Shown: positions 37,963 through 45,880, counted from the stretch's first letter. The stretch: DNA of 64,000 nt from Streptomyces sp. CC53 (GCF_001865245.1 NZ_MKXB01000189.1:1-64000), one strand, 5' to 3'. The notes: generated by a model from the letters alone, not told the origin. Numbers and translations: made by a program.

Positions 37963-38754
37963 ATGACGAACTCATCTCCCCCCGCCGCCGCGCTGCCGCC
38001 CGCCGCCCCGGTCGACCTGAGCGGGCGCACGGCTCTGGTGACCGGCGGCGGCAGCGGCATAGGCCGGGCCTGCGTGCTGGCCCTGGCCCAGGCGGGGGCC
38101 GCCGTGCAGGTGGTGGACCGGGACGCCGCGGCGGCCGGTGCCGTCGCGGCGCTCGCCGGTGCCGAGGCCCGCGTCGCCGACCTCGCCGACGCGGAGGCGG
38201 TCGACCGGCTCCCGGCCGAGGTGGACATCCTGGTCAACAACGCGGGGCTGCAACACGTGGCCCCGCTGACCGCGTTCCCGCCGGAGCGCTTCGAGCTGAT
38301 CCAGAAGGTGATGGTCACGGCGCCGTTCCTGCTGATGCGCCGGACCCTGCCGCACATGTACGCCCGCGGGTGGGGGCGGATCGTCAACGTCTCCAGCGTT
38401 CACGGACTGCGCGCCAGCGCCTACAAGTCCGCCTACGTCGCCGCGAAGCACGCCCTGGAGGGGCTGAGCAAGGTCGCCGCGATCGAAGGCGCCCCGCACG
38501 GCGTCACCAGCAACTGCGTCAATCCCGGCTACGTCCGCACGCCCCTCGTCGAGGGCCAGGTCCGGGACCAGGCCGCCGCCCACGGCATCAGCGAGGGGGA
38601 CGTGCTGGCGGGCGTCATGCTGGCCCGGTCGCCCGCCAAGCGCCTCCTGGAACCGGAGGAGGTGGCCGCCGCGGTCCTGTGGCTGTGCGGCCCCCACGCC
38701 GCGGGTATCACCGGCACCTCCCTGCCCCTGGACGGCGGCTGGACCGCCAACTGA
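37963..38754 (+). CDS. 3-hydroxybutyrate dehydrogenase (SDR)
   Basis: 263 residues. TALVTGGGSGIGRACVLALA is the NAD motif, ILVNNAGLQHVAPL the NNAG strand, INVSS-type VNVSSVHGLRASAYKSAYVA supplies Ser-Tyr-Lys (S..YKSAYVAAK), and the C-terminus LPLDGGWTAN is standard. The LQHVAPL segment after NNAG and the length are typical of BDH, which oxidises 3-hydroxybutyrate to acetoacetate in the cytoplasm. It completes a PHB-use group with the two upstream enzymes. Confidence 0.88.
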   Translation: MTNSSPPAAALPPAAPVDLSGRTALVTGGGSGIGRACVLALAQAGAAVQVVDRDAAAAGAVAALAGAEARVADLADAEAVDRLPAEVDILVNNAGLQHVAPLTAFPPERFELIQKVMVTAPFLLMRRTLPHMYARGWGRIVNVSSVHGLRASAYKSAYVAAKHALEGLSKVAAIEGAPHGVTSNCVNPGYVRTPLVEGQVRDQAAAHGISEGDVLAGVMLARSPAKRLLEPEEVAAAVLWLCGPHAAGITGTSLPLDGGWTAN

Positions 38755-38949
38755 GCTCCGCGTCCCTGGCGTTGACGGTCGTGGCCGGCTGCGCTGCCGT
38801 CGCCGGCGTCGAGAGCCGACCCGCGCCGGGGACGCGCGGCGGCCTGTCCGCACCGGCCGCCACCGGCCGGACCCCTGTGCGGACGCCTCCCGGCCCTCCA
38901 CGCGCCCTGGGCGCACCGCTGCCTCCCGGAGGCCGTGCGAGCGTTGAGT

Positions 38950-39000
38950 CGAAGGGCGTCCAGGCCTGCCGTCACCGCACGAGCCGACGGACGCCCTTCG
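38950..39000 (+). terminator. hairpin terminator
   Basis: CGAAGGGCGTCC (38950-38961) pairs perfectly with GGACGCCCTTCG (38989-39000) around a 27-nt loop; it probably ends the dehydrogenase transcript. The rest of 38755-39113 shows no gene. Confidence 0.65.
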
Positions 39001-39113
39001 CCGTGTCGCGGCCACCACCGGCCTGCCCGGCGTCCCACGTCCTGGCGTGCGTCCCGTGCGGCACCGGACTGAATCCGATTGCCGGCACTCCATCGGCGCG
39101 GGACCATCACCCG

Positions 39114-39410
39114 GTGAACGGAGCCGAGGGTCTGACGCTGGTCAAGGTCGTGCAGACGTGTGCCGCCTTTCCTTCCCAGTGGGACGCCTGGACGGCGGAA
39201 GGGCAGTACCTGTTGCTCTGGTACCGGCACGGCGAGGGGCGCGTCGAGCGGCATCCCGGCCCTGACGTCGACACGCAGGACTCCTGGAACCAGGGCCTCT
39301 CGGCGCTCCTGGTCGAGTGGCACGACGGCACGGGCGGCGGGGCCATCAGCCTCGAAGCCTTCCTCGCGGCCGCCGGAGTGGTGCCGGCCCCGGGAGCGTC
39401 CGTGAGCTGA
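39114..39410 (+). CDS. hypothetical protein, 98 aa
   Basis: From GTG 39114. LTLVKVVQTCAAFPSQWDAW and QYLLLWYRHGEGRVERHP, then SLEAFLAAAGVVPAPGASVS. Small conserved Streptomyces proteins of this layout exist, but I know no function. Stand-alone. Confidence 0.7.
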   Translation: MNGAEGLTLVKVVQTCAAFPSQWDAWTAEGQYLLLWYRHGEGRVERHPGPDVDTQDSWNQGLSALLVEWHDGTGGGAISLEAFLAAAGVVPAPGASVS

Positions 39411-39692
39411 TGCCGGCGTGCCCGGTCGTCGTCGCCACCGGACGAGGCCGCGTCGTCCGCCCGCTGCGCGGCGCTCGACGCGTGGCCGCCCCCGCCCGTG
39501 GTCGCGGCTCCTCCGGAAGTCGACGTCCCGGCACCGCCACGTCCCGCGGACCGTGCTCCCGCGCCCGCATGGTGGCCGCCCGCACTTCGGCACCGAGAAC
39601 TATGGTGTCCCACCACATACGCCACTGACCTGCGCGTTCCTACGGTGTGGCGACACGTAACCGTCCCCGTCCCACGTCAGGAAGTGGTGCCG
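39411..39692. other. intergenic region before the MHS transporter
   Basis: No gene recognised; it should contain the promoter of the interrupted transporter gene. Confidence 0.4.
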
Positions 39693-39800
39693 ATGTCCGC
39701 CCCCGCGACCGCTCCGCCAACACCGAACAGCATCCGCCGTATCGTCGCCGCGAGTCTCATCGGCACCACCATCGAGTGGTACGACTTCTTCCTTGTGGGG
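39693..39800 (+). pseudogene. 5' end of an MHS-family MFS transporter cut by phage integration
   Basis: ATG 39693 (AGGAAG upstream) opens SIRRIVAASLIGTTIEWYDF, the invariant N-terminus of metabolite:H+ symporters, which normally continue FLYG and a first membrane helix. Here the frame leaves the family right after FL (about 39797) and stops at 39813-39815. The break coincides with a drop in GC and the start of phage genes, so the rest of the gene should lie at the far end of the prophage. Confidence 0.8.
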
Positions 39801-39835
39801 TCTGACCTGCGATGACGCAGGCATCCTAGCAGCCC
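39790..39835. other. probable prophage attachment junction
   Basis: The host frame ends within CGACTTCTTCCT and unrelated sequence begins around TTGTGGGGTCTGACC, followed by a small inverted repeat CCTGCGATGACGCAGG. The common core cannot be defined with one junction only. Confidence 0.55.
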
Positions 39836-39893
39836 TTCCGAGAGGCGTCCGGGGGGTCTATCGGGCTTGTCAGGCCCGATTTGTACGCAATAT

Positions 39894-39968
39894 GCCCCTG
39901 TGGCCAAATCTGGCAAAGGCGCCCGATTCAAGATCGGGAGACTGGCGGTTCGAGTCCGCTCAGGGGTA
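39894..39968 (+). tRNA. tRNA-Leu(CAA) with short variable loop
   Basis: 75-nt cloverleaf: acceptor GCCCCTG/CAGGGGT (one G-U), D stem GCC/GGC with a GG-containing loop, anticodon stem CCCGA/TCGGG around TTCAAGA (anticodon CAA at 39929-39931), T stem GGCGG/CCGCT with TTCGAGT, discriminator A. CCA is not encoded (ACCG follows). The D arm and ATTCAAGAT look leucine-like, but the variable region is only 5 nt (AGACT) whereas bacterial leucine tRNAs have a long arm. Confidence 0.85.
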
Positions 39969-40140
39969 CCGGCGCACGTGGTCCCGACCGGGAGGAGCCC
40001 GGAGGGCCGGGATGCCCGACGGCCTGGAGCCCCAAGCGGGGGCCGGACTACCCGAGACCGTCGCACACCCCGGCAACAGCGAGCGCAAGCACCGCCCCGC
40101 ACGAGTTCGCGAGTCGTACGGAGGGTGCGACTCCCCCGAA

Positions 40141-40166
40141 CCCCCGCCCACGACTCCGGGCGGGGG
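40141..40166 (+). terminator. hairpin terminator after the tRNA
   Basis: CCCCCGCCC (40141-40149) pairs with GGGCGGGGG (40158-40166), followed by CTCTTCC. Confidence 0.7.
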
Positions 40167-40205
40167 CTCTTCCATCCCAATCCCCATCCCAAGAAGTGAT
40201 TCGTC

Positions 40206-41222
40206 ATGTCGAAGGAAACCCGCAACTGGCTGTCCCGCAACGTCCTCGTCGGCTTCACGGAGAAGCGCGGCAACGCATGGCACTACCGCGAGGGCGACCA
40301 GAACCACTACCCCGGCCCGATCCCGGTCGAGGACGTGCACCACCGCCTCTTCCACTGGACAGCCCAGGAGAAGGAGCTGTACGTCAAGGCCGAGGTCGGT
40401 GAAGGCGCGATGCTCATCCCCGGCCGCAAGGCCATCGTCCGCAGCGACACCGGCGCCGTCCTGGGCATCTTCCGTGCCGGCTACCAGCCCCACCAGTACG
40501 GGGAGTGGCTCCTCGACAATGTCGCCAACATCATCGACGACGATCTTCAGATCGGGTCCGCCGGCCTCCTCCGCGAGGGCGCTGTCGCCTGGGTGTCGGT
40601 CGAGGTTCCCGACAACATCATCACGCCCGAGGGTGTCGTGTTCCGACCCTTCCTTCTGGCGGCGACGTCGTTCGACGGCACCGTGGCGACGACGTACAAG
40701 CGTGTTGTGACGAACGTCGTGTGCGACAACACGATGCGGGCCGCGCTGGACCGTGAGCAGGGCCAGGTCTTTCGGGTTCGGCACTCGGCCAAGAGCCTCT
40801 CCCGTCTCGGCGACGCCCGGGACGCGTTGGGGATCGTGCACGGTATCGCCGAGGAGTTCTCTGCCCAGGTGGCGTCGCTGTCCTCCGTCAAGGTCGACGA
40901 CCGGACGTTCGAGCGTGTGGTGAACCTGTCGGTTCCGATGCCGCAGGGCGGCCCGGACGGCGCCGGTAAGAAGCGGGCGGTCGCTCTGGCTGAGAAGAAG
41001 CGGGACGCTCTCTGGCGCATGTGGCGTGAAGATGACCGTGTGGCGCCGTGGAATGGCACGGCTATGGGCGCGTGGCAGGCGTTCAACACCTACGAGCATC
41101 ACGAAAGGGCTGTCCGCAAGGGTGCGGCCCGTGCCGAGCGCAACATGATGCGCACCGTCAGCGGCGAGATCGAGACCGCCGACGCTGAGGTGGTGCACCG
41201 AATCCTGGCCCTGGCGGCGTAA
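40206..41222 (+). CDS. DUF932 phage/plasmid protein
   Basis: 338 residues from ATG 40206. LFHWTAQEKELYVKAEVGEG, ILGIFRAGYQPHQYGEWLLD-type text and FRPFLLAATSFDGTVATTYK, VVTNVVCDNTM match the DUF932 (phage/plasmid TIGR03299-like) family. Found in many actinophages and plasmids; function unproven, sometimes proposed to act on DNA replication. First protein gene after the attachment junction, followed by a terminator. Confidence 0.88.
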   Translation: MSKETRNWLSRNVLVGFTEKRGNAWHYREGDQNHYPGPIPVEDVHHRLFHWTAQEKELYVKAEVGEGAMLIPGRKAIVRSDTGAVLGIFRAGYQPHQYGEWLLDNVANIIDDDLQIGSAGLLREGAVAWVSVEVPDNIITPEGVVFRPFLLAATSFDGTVATTYKRVVTNVVCDNTMRAALDREQGQVFRVRHSAKSLSRLGDARDALGIVHGIAEEFSAQVASLSSVKVDDRTFERVVNLSVPMPQGGPDGAGKKRAVALAEKKRDALWRMWREDDRVAPWNGTAMGAWQAFNTYEHHERAVRKGAARAERNMMRTVSGEIETADAEVVHRILALAA

Positions 41223-41239
41223 GAGACACCGGACTGTGG

Positions 41240-41269
41240 GGCTGCGCTTCTAGCGAGGAGCGCAGCCCT
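41240..41269 (+). terminator. hairpin terminator after the DUF932 gene
   Basis: GGGCTGCGCT (41240-41249) pairs perfectly with AGCGCAGCCC (41260-41269), then TTTCTC. Confidence 0.85.
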
Positions 41270-41315
41270 TTCTCTACCCCGATGGCAGACGAACATGAGA
41301 ATGAGGAAACCCGCT

Positions 41316-41690
41316 ATGAGTAACTTCCATCCCTGGCCCAAGAGGACGCCCGAATACAAGGTTCGGCGGGCCCTTGAAGAGCTGGGCGACCATCCCGAAG
41401 AGCGACTGAAGGAGATGGGTGTCACGGGTGTTCCCGGCGACCCGGAACACTGCCTTCTTGCGAACTATCTGAACGCGAAGATCCCCCTGCCCGGCGGTGC
41501 AAGGTGGACTGTGGGGCCGGGCTGGGGCTACGGAATTCCCATCCCTGACGCCAGCGCTGCCCTGGCCCGCGAATTCGACCACGGCGGGCACGCCGACATG
41601 GTCGACTGGACGCAGCCCGCCAAACCTGCCCGCTTCCCCGCCCCCGAAACCACCCCCGCCCGCGAACAGGTCAAGGAAGACGTGTCATGA
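41316..41690 (+). CDS. hypothetical phage protein, 124 aa
   Basis: ATG 41316 chosen over 41295 because GAGGAAA is correctly spaced. HCLLANYLNAKIPLPGGARW followed by a Pro/Ala-rich tail; no family recognised. First gene of a coupled run with the next two. Confidence 0.7.
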   Translation: MSNFHPWPKRTPEYKVRRALEELGDHPEERLKEMGVTGVPGDPEHCLLANYLNAKIPLPGGARWTVGPGWGYGIPIPDASAALAREFDHGGHADMVDWTQPAKPARFPAPETTPAREQVKEDVS

Positions 41691-41875
41691 GCCATCCCAG
41701 GAATCTCGGTGCTAGGCATCACGCGTCGAAGATGACGACGGCGAAGGTGCGGCAGGCCCGGAAGTCGTATGCGACCGGCAGGTGGACGATTGCCGGCCTG
41801 GCGGTGAAGTACGGGATCAGTAGCCCGTCGATGTCCGCGATCCTCAAGCACCAGTCGTGGAAGCACGTGACGTGA
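41687..41875 (+). CDS. small HTH protein
   Basis: 62 residues, ATG overlapping the previous stop. MTTAKVRQARKSYATGRWTI AGLAVKYGISSPSMSAIL is a resolvase-like helix-turn-helix (written here in two parts), typical of small phage DNA-binding proteins. Confidence 0.75.
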   Translation: MSHPRNLGARHHASKMTTAKVRQARKSYATGRWTIAGLAVKYGISSPSMSAILKHQSWKHVT

Positions 41876-42045
41876 TGGGCCGGTTTGAGGACTGGGACAT
41901 TGTGGCGATCGTACTATTCATCGCGATATTTTTCGGTGGTCTCTTCATCGTGTTCATCCTGTCTGAGCAGGCCACCAACGAGACGGCACGGCAGTGCATC
42001 GCCGCCGGTTTCGAATGGATCGACGGTAACTGCGTCCGCCGCTGA
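41875..42045 (+). CDS. small membrane protein
   Basis: 56 residues, ATG 41875 within the previous stop (TGATG). One strong membrane helix (IVAIVLFIAIFFGGLFIVFI) and a short Cys-containing tail. Function unknown. Confidence 0.65.
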   Translation: MGRFEDWDIVAIVLFIAIFFGGLFIVFILSEQATNETARQCIAAGFEWIDGNCVRR

Positions 42046-42076
42046 CTCCGGGGGTCATGCCCCCGGTGCTGGGAAA

Positions 42077-42105
42077 GCCCCCCGTCGCTGAGAACGACGG
42101 GGGGC
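42077..42105 (+). terminator. hairpin terminator
   Basis: GCCCCCCGTCG (42077-42087) pairs perfectly with CGACGGGGGGC (42095-42105) around a 7-nt loop. The rest of 42106-42287 holds no gene. Confidence 0.8.
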
Positions 42106-42287
42106 GCCCCGACTGACCCCCCTTCCCCGCGCCCTGTGACGGCGGCGCGTGCGGGAAGGGGCCATGCCGCTCCCCCCGCCCGCTACCTGTGGGGGTCGCA
42201 GCGGCAACCCGGCGCCCGCCTTTTGGGATGGGGCGGGCGCCGGGCCACATCCCCCACCCATTTCCCCATCCCTCCTGGAGACCCGTC

Positions 42288-43031
42288 ATGAAGATCTACT
42301 ACAAGGCGACTCGCACTGATGGTTTCGATTTCTTTTCCGGAACCGTCGACTACGCGGGCGCTCTCGCATCCGGTAAGCCCGTGAAGCGCAAGCCCGCCAC
42401 GGACGAGTATGGGGCCATACAGTTTGCGTGCTGCTCGGACACTGTCTACCACGCCTCCGACGCCCCTTCGGAAACCCTCATCGGCGGGGAGTGGCCGTGC
42501 AGGCTGTTTGAGGGCACAGGCCGCCCGGTCGCGCAAGAGGGCCACAAGCACGGTTTTCGTTCCCTTCGTGTCCTGGGTGAGGTACCGGCCTGGCAGGCTC
42601 TGGGTCCGAACGGTGAAGCCGTGGCGGCACTGATCGAACGTGCATCCCGCCTCACCCGGGAAGAAGCAGAACAGCTTCAGGCCGCCCGGGATGCCGCCCG
42701 GGATGCCGCCTGGGCGGCATCCCGGGCTGCCGCCTGGGATGCCGCCCGGGATGCCGCCGGGGTTGCCGCCGGGGTTGCCGCCGGGGATGCCGCCAGGGCT
42801 GCCGCCTGGGATGTCGCCTGGGCTGCCGCCGGGGATGCCGCCAGGGCTGCCGCCCGGGATGCCGCCGGGGATGCCGCCCGGGATGTCGCCGGGATTGCCG
42901 CCCGGGATGCCGCCCGGGATGTCGCCGGGATTGCCGCCAGGGCGCTTGTTGCTCGGGACCTCATCTCGGAAGAACACTTCAACGCCCTCTATGGGCCGTG
43001 GGCGTCGGTACTGGGGGAGGTGCCGGCATGA
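42288..43031 (+). CDS. phage protein with Ala-rich repeat
   Basis: 247 residues from ATG 42288 (CCTGGAG upstream). A folded N-terminal part ([37 protein letters not shown]) is followed at residues ~133-223 by a degenerate repeat of A-R/W-D-A-A, then a C-terminal [20 protein letters not shown]. The repeat would be a long amphipathic, probably coiled, helix. Similar proteins with this N-terminal domain exist in actinophages; role unknown. Confidence 0.8.
   Translation: MKIYYKATRTDGFDFFSGTVDYAGALASGKPVKRKPATDEYGAIQFACCSDTVYHASDAPSETLIGGEWPCRLFEGTGRPVAQEGHKHGFRSLRVLGEVPAWQALGPNGEAVAALIERASRLTREEAEQLQAARDAARDAAWAASRAAAWDAARDAAGVAAGVAAGDAARAAAWDVAWAAAGDAARAAARDAAGDAARDVAGIAARDAARDVAGIAARALVARDLISEEHFNALYGPWASVLGEVPA
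42680..42945 (+). repeat. tandem repeat of about 12-15 nt (GGGATGCCGCC)
   Basis: About 20 variants of GCCSGGGATGCCGCC stand head to tail inside the gene at 42288. All keep the plus frame open, and the minus frame is also open, reading GIPGG-like text. Slippage between copies would change protein length in frame when multiples of 3 are gained or lost. Confidence 0.85.
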
Positions 43032-43357
43032 CTGCCAGTGCCCCCTGGTCGCCCCAGAACCCCGACGGCGACCTCGTGCCCCTCCTGGCCGAAGCCGTTG
43101 AAGAGGCTCGTCGCCGTCACCCAGCCGGAAAGGGCGCCGCCACGATGGAGAAACTCACGGCTGCCGACCGGTGCGACCAGTGCGGCGTCACCGCCACCTA
43201 CCGGGTACGCAGATGGACCGACATGGGCCACGGCGTCCGCGAGACGAGAACCCTCGACTACTGCGCACACCACTGGCGACAAAACTTCCCAGCCATGACC
43301 GACCAAGGGTGGATTGTCGTCGCCGGCAACCCCGACCAGATCAGAGGTGTGCCGTGA
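43028..43357 (+). CDS. zinc-ribbon phage protein, DUF7455-like
   Basis: 109 residues, ATG overlapping the previous stop. [20 protein letters not shown] and LDYCAHHW form a CxxC...CxxH site, and [15 protein letters not shown] ends the domain. Widespread in actinobacteria and their phages; function unknown. Confidence 0.8.
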   Translation: MTASAPWSPQNPDGDLVPLLAEAVEEARRRHPAGKGAATMEKLTAADRCDQCGVTATYRVRRWTDMGHGVRETRTLDYCAHHWRQNFPAMTDQGWIVVAGNPDQIRGVP

Positions 43358-43524
43358 TCCCCACGCACGTGTACCGGCAAAAGCCCGTCCGTGGCCGCAT
43401 CCCCGACCACGCCAACGCCGCCGACGCCGAACGCCAAGACCGGCAGCGACGCGCCCGGCAACGCCAGCGCCGCGAACAGATTCAGGCGGAACGAACGGCC
43501 ACCCGCAACGACCAGGAGGAGTAG
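43354..43524 (+). CDS. small basic protein, 56 aa
   Basis: GTG overlapping the previous stop. Arg/Gln-rich (DRQRRARQRQRREQIQAERT), probably one nucleic-acid-binding helix. No family recognised. Confidence 0.55.
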   Translation: MIPTHVYRQKPVRGRIPDHANAADAERQDRQRRARQRQRREQIQAERTATRNDQEE

Positions 43525-43530
43525 CGCCGC

Positions 43531-43752
43531 ATGGAACGCTTTCACCGCATCTTCAGCTCGAAGGGCTACCAGTTCTTCCTGCTGGCGGTTGCCCTCGCAT
43601 TCATGGCCGCCAACATCGTCGCAGGCAACACCCTCCTCACGATCTTCTGGGCGGTCCTGCTGGCATGGTCCATATGGAATCTGAACCGCATCTGCACGGG
43701 CCGCGATCCCTACTACAACGAGCATCACGGGAAGGGGAGCGATCATGGCTGA
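43531..43752 (+). CDS. small membrane protein, 73 aa
   Basis: ATG 43531 after AGGAGGAG. Two hydrophobic helices (FFLLAVALAFMAANIVAG and LLTIFWAVLLAWSIW) and a hydrophilic tail. Function unknown. Confidence 0.7.
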   Translation: MERFHRIFSSKGYQFFLLAVALAFMAANIVAGNTLLTIFWAVLLAWSIWNLNRICTGRDPYYNEHHGKGSDHG

Positions 43753-43840
43753 CATCGGTGAGGAACAGGAAGAGGTCGAATTCGAGCCCTTCCCCGAAGA
43801 GGCCCCGGTCGAGGCCCCGGCAGAACCGGTGCCCGCATGA
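43745..43840 (+). CDS. acidic micropeptide, 31 aa
   Basis: ATG 43745 (GGGGAGCG upstream), overlapping its neighbour. Strongly acidic, Glu/Pro-rich (EEVEFEPFPEEAPVEAPAEP). It keeps the coupled chain going, its stop overlapping the next ATG. Coding status is inferred from spacing. Confidence 0.5.
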   Translation: MADIGEEQEEVEFEPFPEEAPVEAPAEPVPA

Positions 43841-44034
43841 ACGGCGACGACGAATTCATCCGACTCTCGCAGCGTCTGGAGAAGGAGATGACCGCCGGAC
43901 CGGTAGCGGCCTGGATCAGCCGTACGGCGGCGGCGGTGCTGGCGGTGCTGATCGCCGCACTGCTGCTGCTGGCGGCGGCCACCGCCGGGGCCGGCCTGGC
44001 GCTGGCCCTCGTAACCATCCTGGAGGTGTTCTGA
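43837..44034 (+). CDS. small membrane protein, 65 aa
   Basis: ATG overlapping the previous stop. Polar first 25 residues, then one long hydrophobic stretch (AAAVLAVLIAALLLLAAATA and more). Size and topology allow a holin-like or other membrane role, but position among early genes argues against holin. Confidence 0.6.
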   Translation: MNGDDEFIRLSQRLEKEMTAGPVAAWISRTAAAVLAVLIAALLLLAAATAGAGLALALVTILEVF

Positions 44035-44168
44035 TGAGGGCCCTGATCGCAAGAGTGCTGGAGGCTCTGCACCGCCGTTACTGCCCGTGCCAAGTCGACG
44101 TCGAGACTTTGGATGATTGGGGAGACGGCCCCTGCCGCTGCTGCCGTGGCCCCGAGGAGGAGCCGTGA
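44034..44168 (+). CDS. small Cys-rich protein, 44 aa
   Basis: ATG 44034 within the previous stop (TGATG). RRYCPCQ and GPCRCCRG give four or five Cys that could bind zinc. Its stop overlaps the next GTG. Confidence 0.55.
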   Translation: MRALIARVLEALHRRYCPCQVDVETLDDWGDGPCRCCRGPEEEP

Positions 44169-44365
44169 CCGTTGCGCTGTTTCACGGCCACCCGATACGG
44201 GTGGGCCGGTACGAGGAGATCCGGCGGTGGGCGCTGCTCGTCGCCGCCCGCGGTATAGCCGACCTGCGCCGCTTTGCCTGGACGGACACCGGAAAGCTCA
44301 CCATCCGCAAGGGCGACCGCGAGGTCTTCACCGGCTGGGAGGTAGCAGAGGTAGAGGAGCTGTGA
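44165..44365 (+). CDS. hypothetical phage protein, 66 aa
   Basis: GTG 44165 overlapping the previous stop. VALFHGHPIRVGRYEEIRRW and KLTIRKGDREVFTGWEVAEV look like a small beta-rich fold. No family recognised. Confidence 0.55.
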   Translation: MTVALFHGHPIRVGRYEEIRRWALLVAARGIADLRRFAWTDTGKLTIRKGDREVFTGWEVAEVEEL

Positions 44366-44366
44366 C

Positions 44367-44627
44367 GTGGTCGACGGCTGGAAGCTGTCCACGCATGCCG
44401 TGGACCGGGCCCTCGACATGGCCCTCGACCCCGACGAGATCCGGCGAACCCTTGCCGACCCGGCTGTGACGCAGCCGAGCGGATCTGGATATCCGGACAA
44501 CTGCGAGGTCTGGGCGGCTGGGCGGATCGCCCTCGTCGTCGCCCCTGCCGAGCGAATCGTCATCACCTGCCTGTGGCGTGGGGTCGTGTACGAGCGGGGG
44601 ACGGAGAGTGAGCCGTTTCGTGACTGA
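44367..44627 (+). CDS. DUF4258-like protein, 86 aa
   Basis: GTG 44367. LSTHAVDRALDMALDPDEIR, NCEVWAAGRIALVVAPAERI and VITCLWR follow the DUF4258/RelE-fold pattern (HA-x-R at the start, strand pairs after). It may be a degenerate RNase-toxin fold or simply a phage paralogue. Confidence 0.65.
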   Translation: MVDGWKLSTHAVDRALDMALDPDEIRRTLADPAVTQPSGSGYPDNCEVWAAGRIALVVAPAERIVITCLWRGVVYERGTESEPFRD

Positions 44628-45126
44628 TTTCTCCAAGTGCTGCAAGGATTGTTTGGCGGAATTCGACGCCTATCATGCGGGGACGCGAACGGAGGCGCCG
44701 CCGCGGCTCACGCGCCCCGCCCTGAATCCCGGTCCTCGTTGCGCTACGCACTGGCGGGAGGAGCTGAAGCGCCGCCGCCTGGCCGCCCACGAGAAACACG
44801 TCCAGGGGGTCTACGGGCTGAAGGAGGGCGAGTATGCAGACCTATACCGTTTCCAAGGCGGTTTGTGTGCGCTGTGCCGCAGAGCAACTGGTGCTAGCAG
44901 ACGTCTATCTGTGGACCATGATCACGCAACAGGGGCTGTGCGAGGTTTGTGCTGTCGCCCATGCAACTCACTTCTTGGTCACGCCCGAGACGACCCCGCC
45001 TTCTTCCAGCGGTGCATCGCCTACCTGAACGATCCGCCCTACCAACAACTGAACAGACAACAGAACAAGGAACCCGATGCGATGCCACGTCTGCGACAAG
45101 CCGACGAAACCGACCCAGACGGGTAG
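44608..45126 (+). CDS. recombination endonuclease VII
   Basis: 172 residues from GTG 44608. The N-terminal CCKDCLAEFDAYH and the C-terminal core LYRFQGGLCALCRRATG, RLSVDHDHATGAVRGLCCRP and CNSLLGHARDD form the His-Me finger with its four-Cys zinc site. T4 endonuclease VII resolves branched DNA during packaging and recombination. Overlaps the upstream gene's end. Confidence 0.92.
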   Translation: MSRFVTDFSKCCKDCLAEFDAYHAGTRTEAPPRLTRPALNPGPRCATHWREELKRRRLAAHEKHVQGVYGLKEGEYADLYRFQGGLCALCRRATGASRRLSVDHDHATGAVRGLCCRPCNSLLGHARDDPAFFQRCIAYLNDPPYQQLNRQQNKEPDAMPRLRQADETDPDG

Positions 45127-45688
45127 GTACCGACAGCACAAGAAGCCCGACCACGGTGGGCACGGTGACAGCCGCGATTACTGCGACGCCTCCGGGACAG
45201 TCGTCCCGGACACTACCGGCGAAGATACTAACGTCGGCGTTACCTTCTCCCACCCCGCTCCTGTCGCCGTCGACATGTTCTCCCGTCCGGCAGGCCCAGA
45301 AGGGCGGCCCGCGGCCTTGCCGATGACCGACCTCGGCAAGGAAGTAACGGCGCGGCTCAAGGAGATGTTTCATGGGTACGTCAACCGGCAAGAGCGTTCC
45401 CAGCAGACCGCACTTGGGCCTTCCGAGATCGGGTCACCGTGTGACCGTCGACTGGCGATGTCACTCATGCGGATGCCGAGGGTCAATCCGGGTGGAGACG
45501 GATGGGCCTGGTTTGTCGGGACCTGCATTCACGCTGGACTGGCTGACATGTTCGCATGGGCAGACGCCGGTAGTGGACGCTATGCGGTGGAAACCCCGCT
45601 GACCTTCCCGTCAGCGTACGTGCCGAAAGGGACCGGGGATCTCCTGGACCGCATGCTGTTGATGTTCGGCCCCGCCGAGAGGAGGTAA
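45077..45688 (+). CDS. truncated paralogue of the RecB-like nuclease
   Basis: 203 residues. The N-terminal zinc motif (CHVCDKPTKPTQTGRYRQHK, DYCDASG) is followed by LGPSEIGSPCDRRLAMSLMR and FVGTCIHAGLADMFAWADAG, closely matching the first half of the nuclease encoded at 45877. It ends after LLDRMLLMFG, exactly before the catalytic DWK region of the paralogue, so it cannot be a complete PD-(D/E)XK enzyme. It may be the remains of a duplication or a regulatory partner. Confidence 0.75.
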   Translation: MRCHVCDKPTKPTQTGRYRQHKKPDHGGHGDSRDYCDASGTVVPDTTGEDTNVGVTFSHPAPVAVDMFSRPAGPEGRPAALPMTDLGKEVTARLKEMFHGYVNRQERSQQTALGPSEIGSPCDRRLAMSLMRMPRVNPGGDGWAWFVGTCIHAGLADMFAWADAGSGRYAVETPLTFPSAYVPKGTGDLLDRMLLMFGPAERR

Positions 45689-45691
45689 CGC

Positions 45692-45880
45692 GTGGCGAAC
45701 GAGGACAAGTTCATGCGGCCTGCGGAGGCGGCTCGGCTCTTTGGTGTCGACACGAGGACGATTATGCGCTGGTCTGCGGCGGGGAAGCTTCGCAGCGTCC
45801 AGACCCTTGGCGGTCACCGGCGTTACTTCCGGGAAGAAGTGATGCGGCTGTGGGGCGAGATGAACGGAGACGCGACATGA
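45692..45880 (+). CDS. MerR/BldC-like HTH protein
   Basis: 62 residues, GTG 45692 just after AGGAGG. FMRPAEAARLFGVDTRTIMR and SVQTLGGHRRYFREEVMRLW are the helix-turn-helix and wing of excisionase-type MerR proteins. It sits between the two nuclease paralogues and overlaps the next start. Likely regulator or DNA architectural protein. Confidence 0.85.
   Translation: MANEDKFMRPAEAARLFGVDTRTIMRWSAAGKLRSVQTLGGHRRYFREEVMRLWGEMNGDAT

Noticed and set aside
42680..42945. CRISPR-like repeat array
   Set aside because: Units are about 12-15 nt, contiguous and coding, without unique spacers; no cas genes.
42640..43101. Open frame of GMPPG-type repeats, collagen-like
   Set aside because: It is the other reading frame of the Ala-rich repeat; the frame from 42288 has a ribosome site and conserved ends.
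44834..45028. 64-codon plus-strand frame with CxxC inside the endonuclease VII gene
   Set aside because: Lies wholly within the conserved nuclease core in another frame; resemblance to a zinc motif comes from shared Cys codons.
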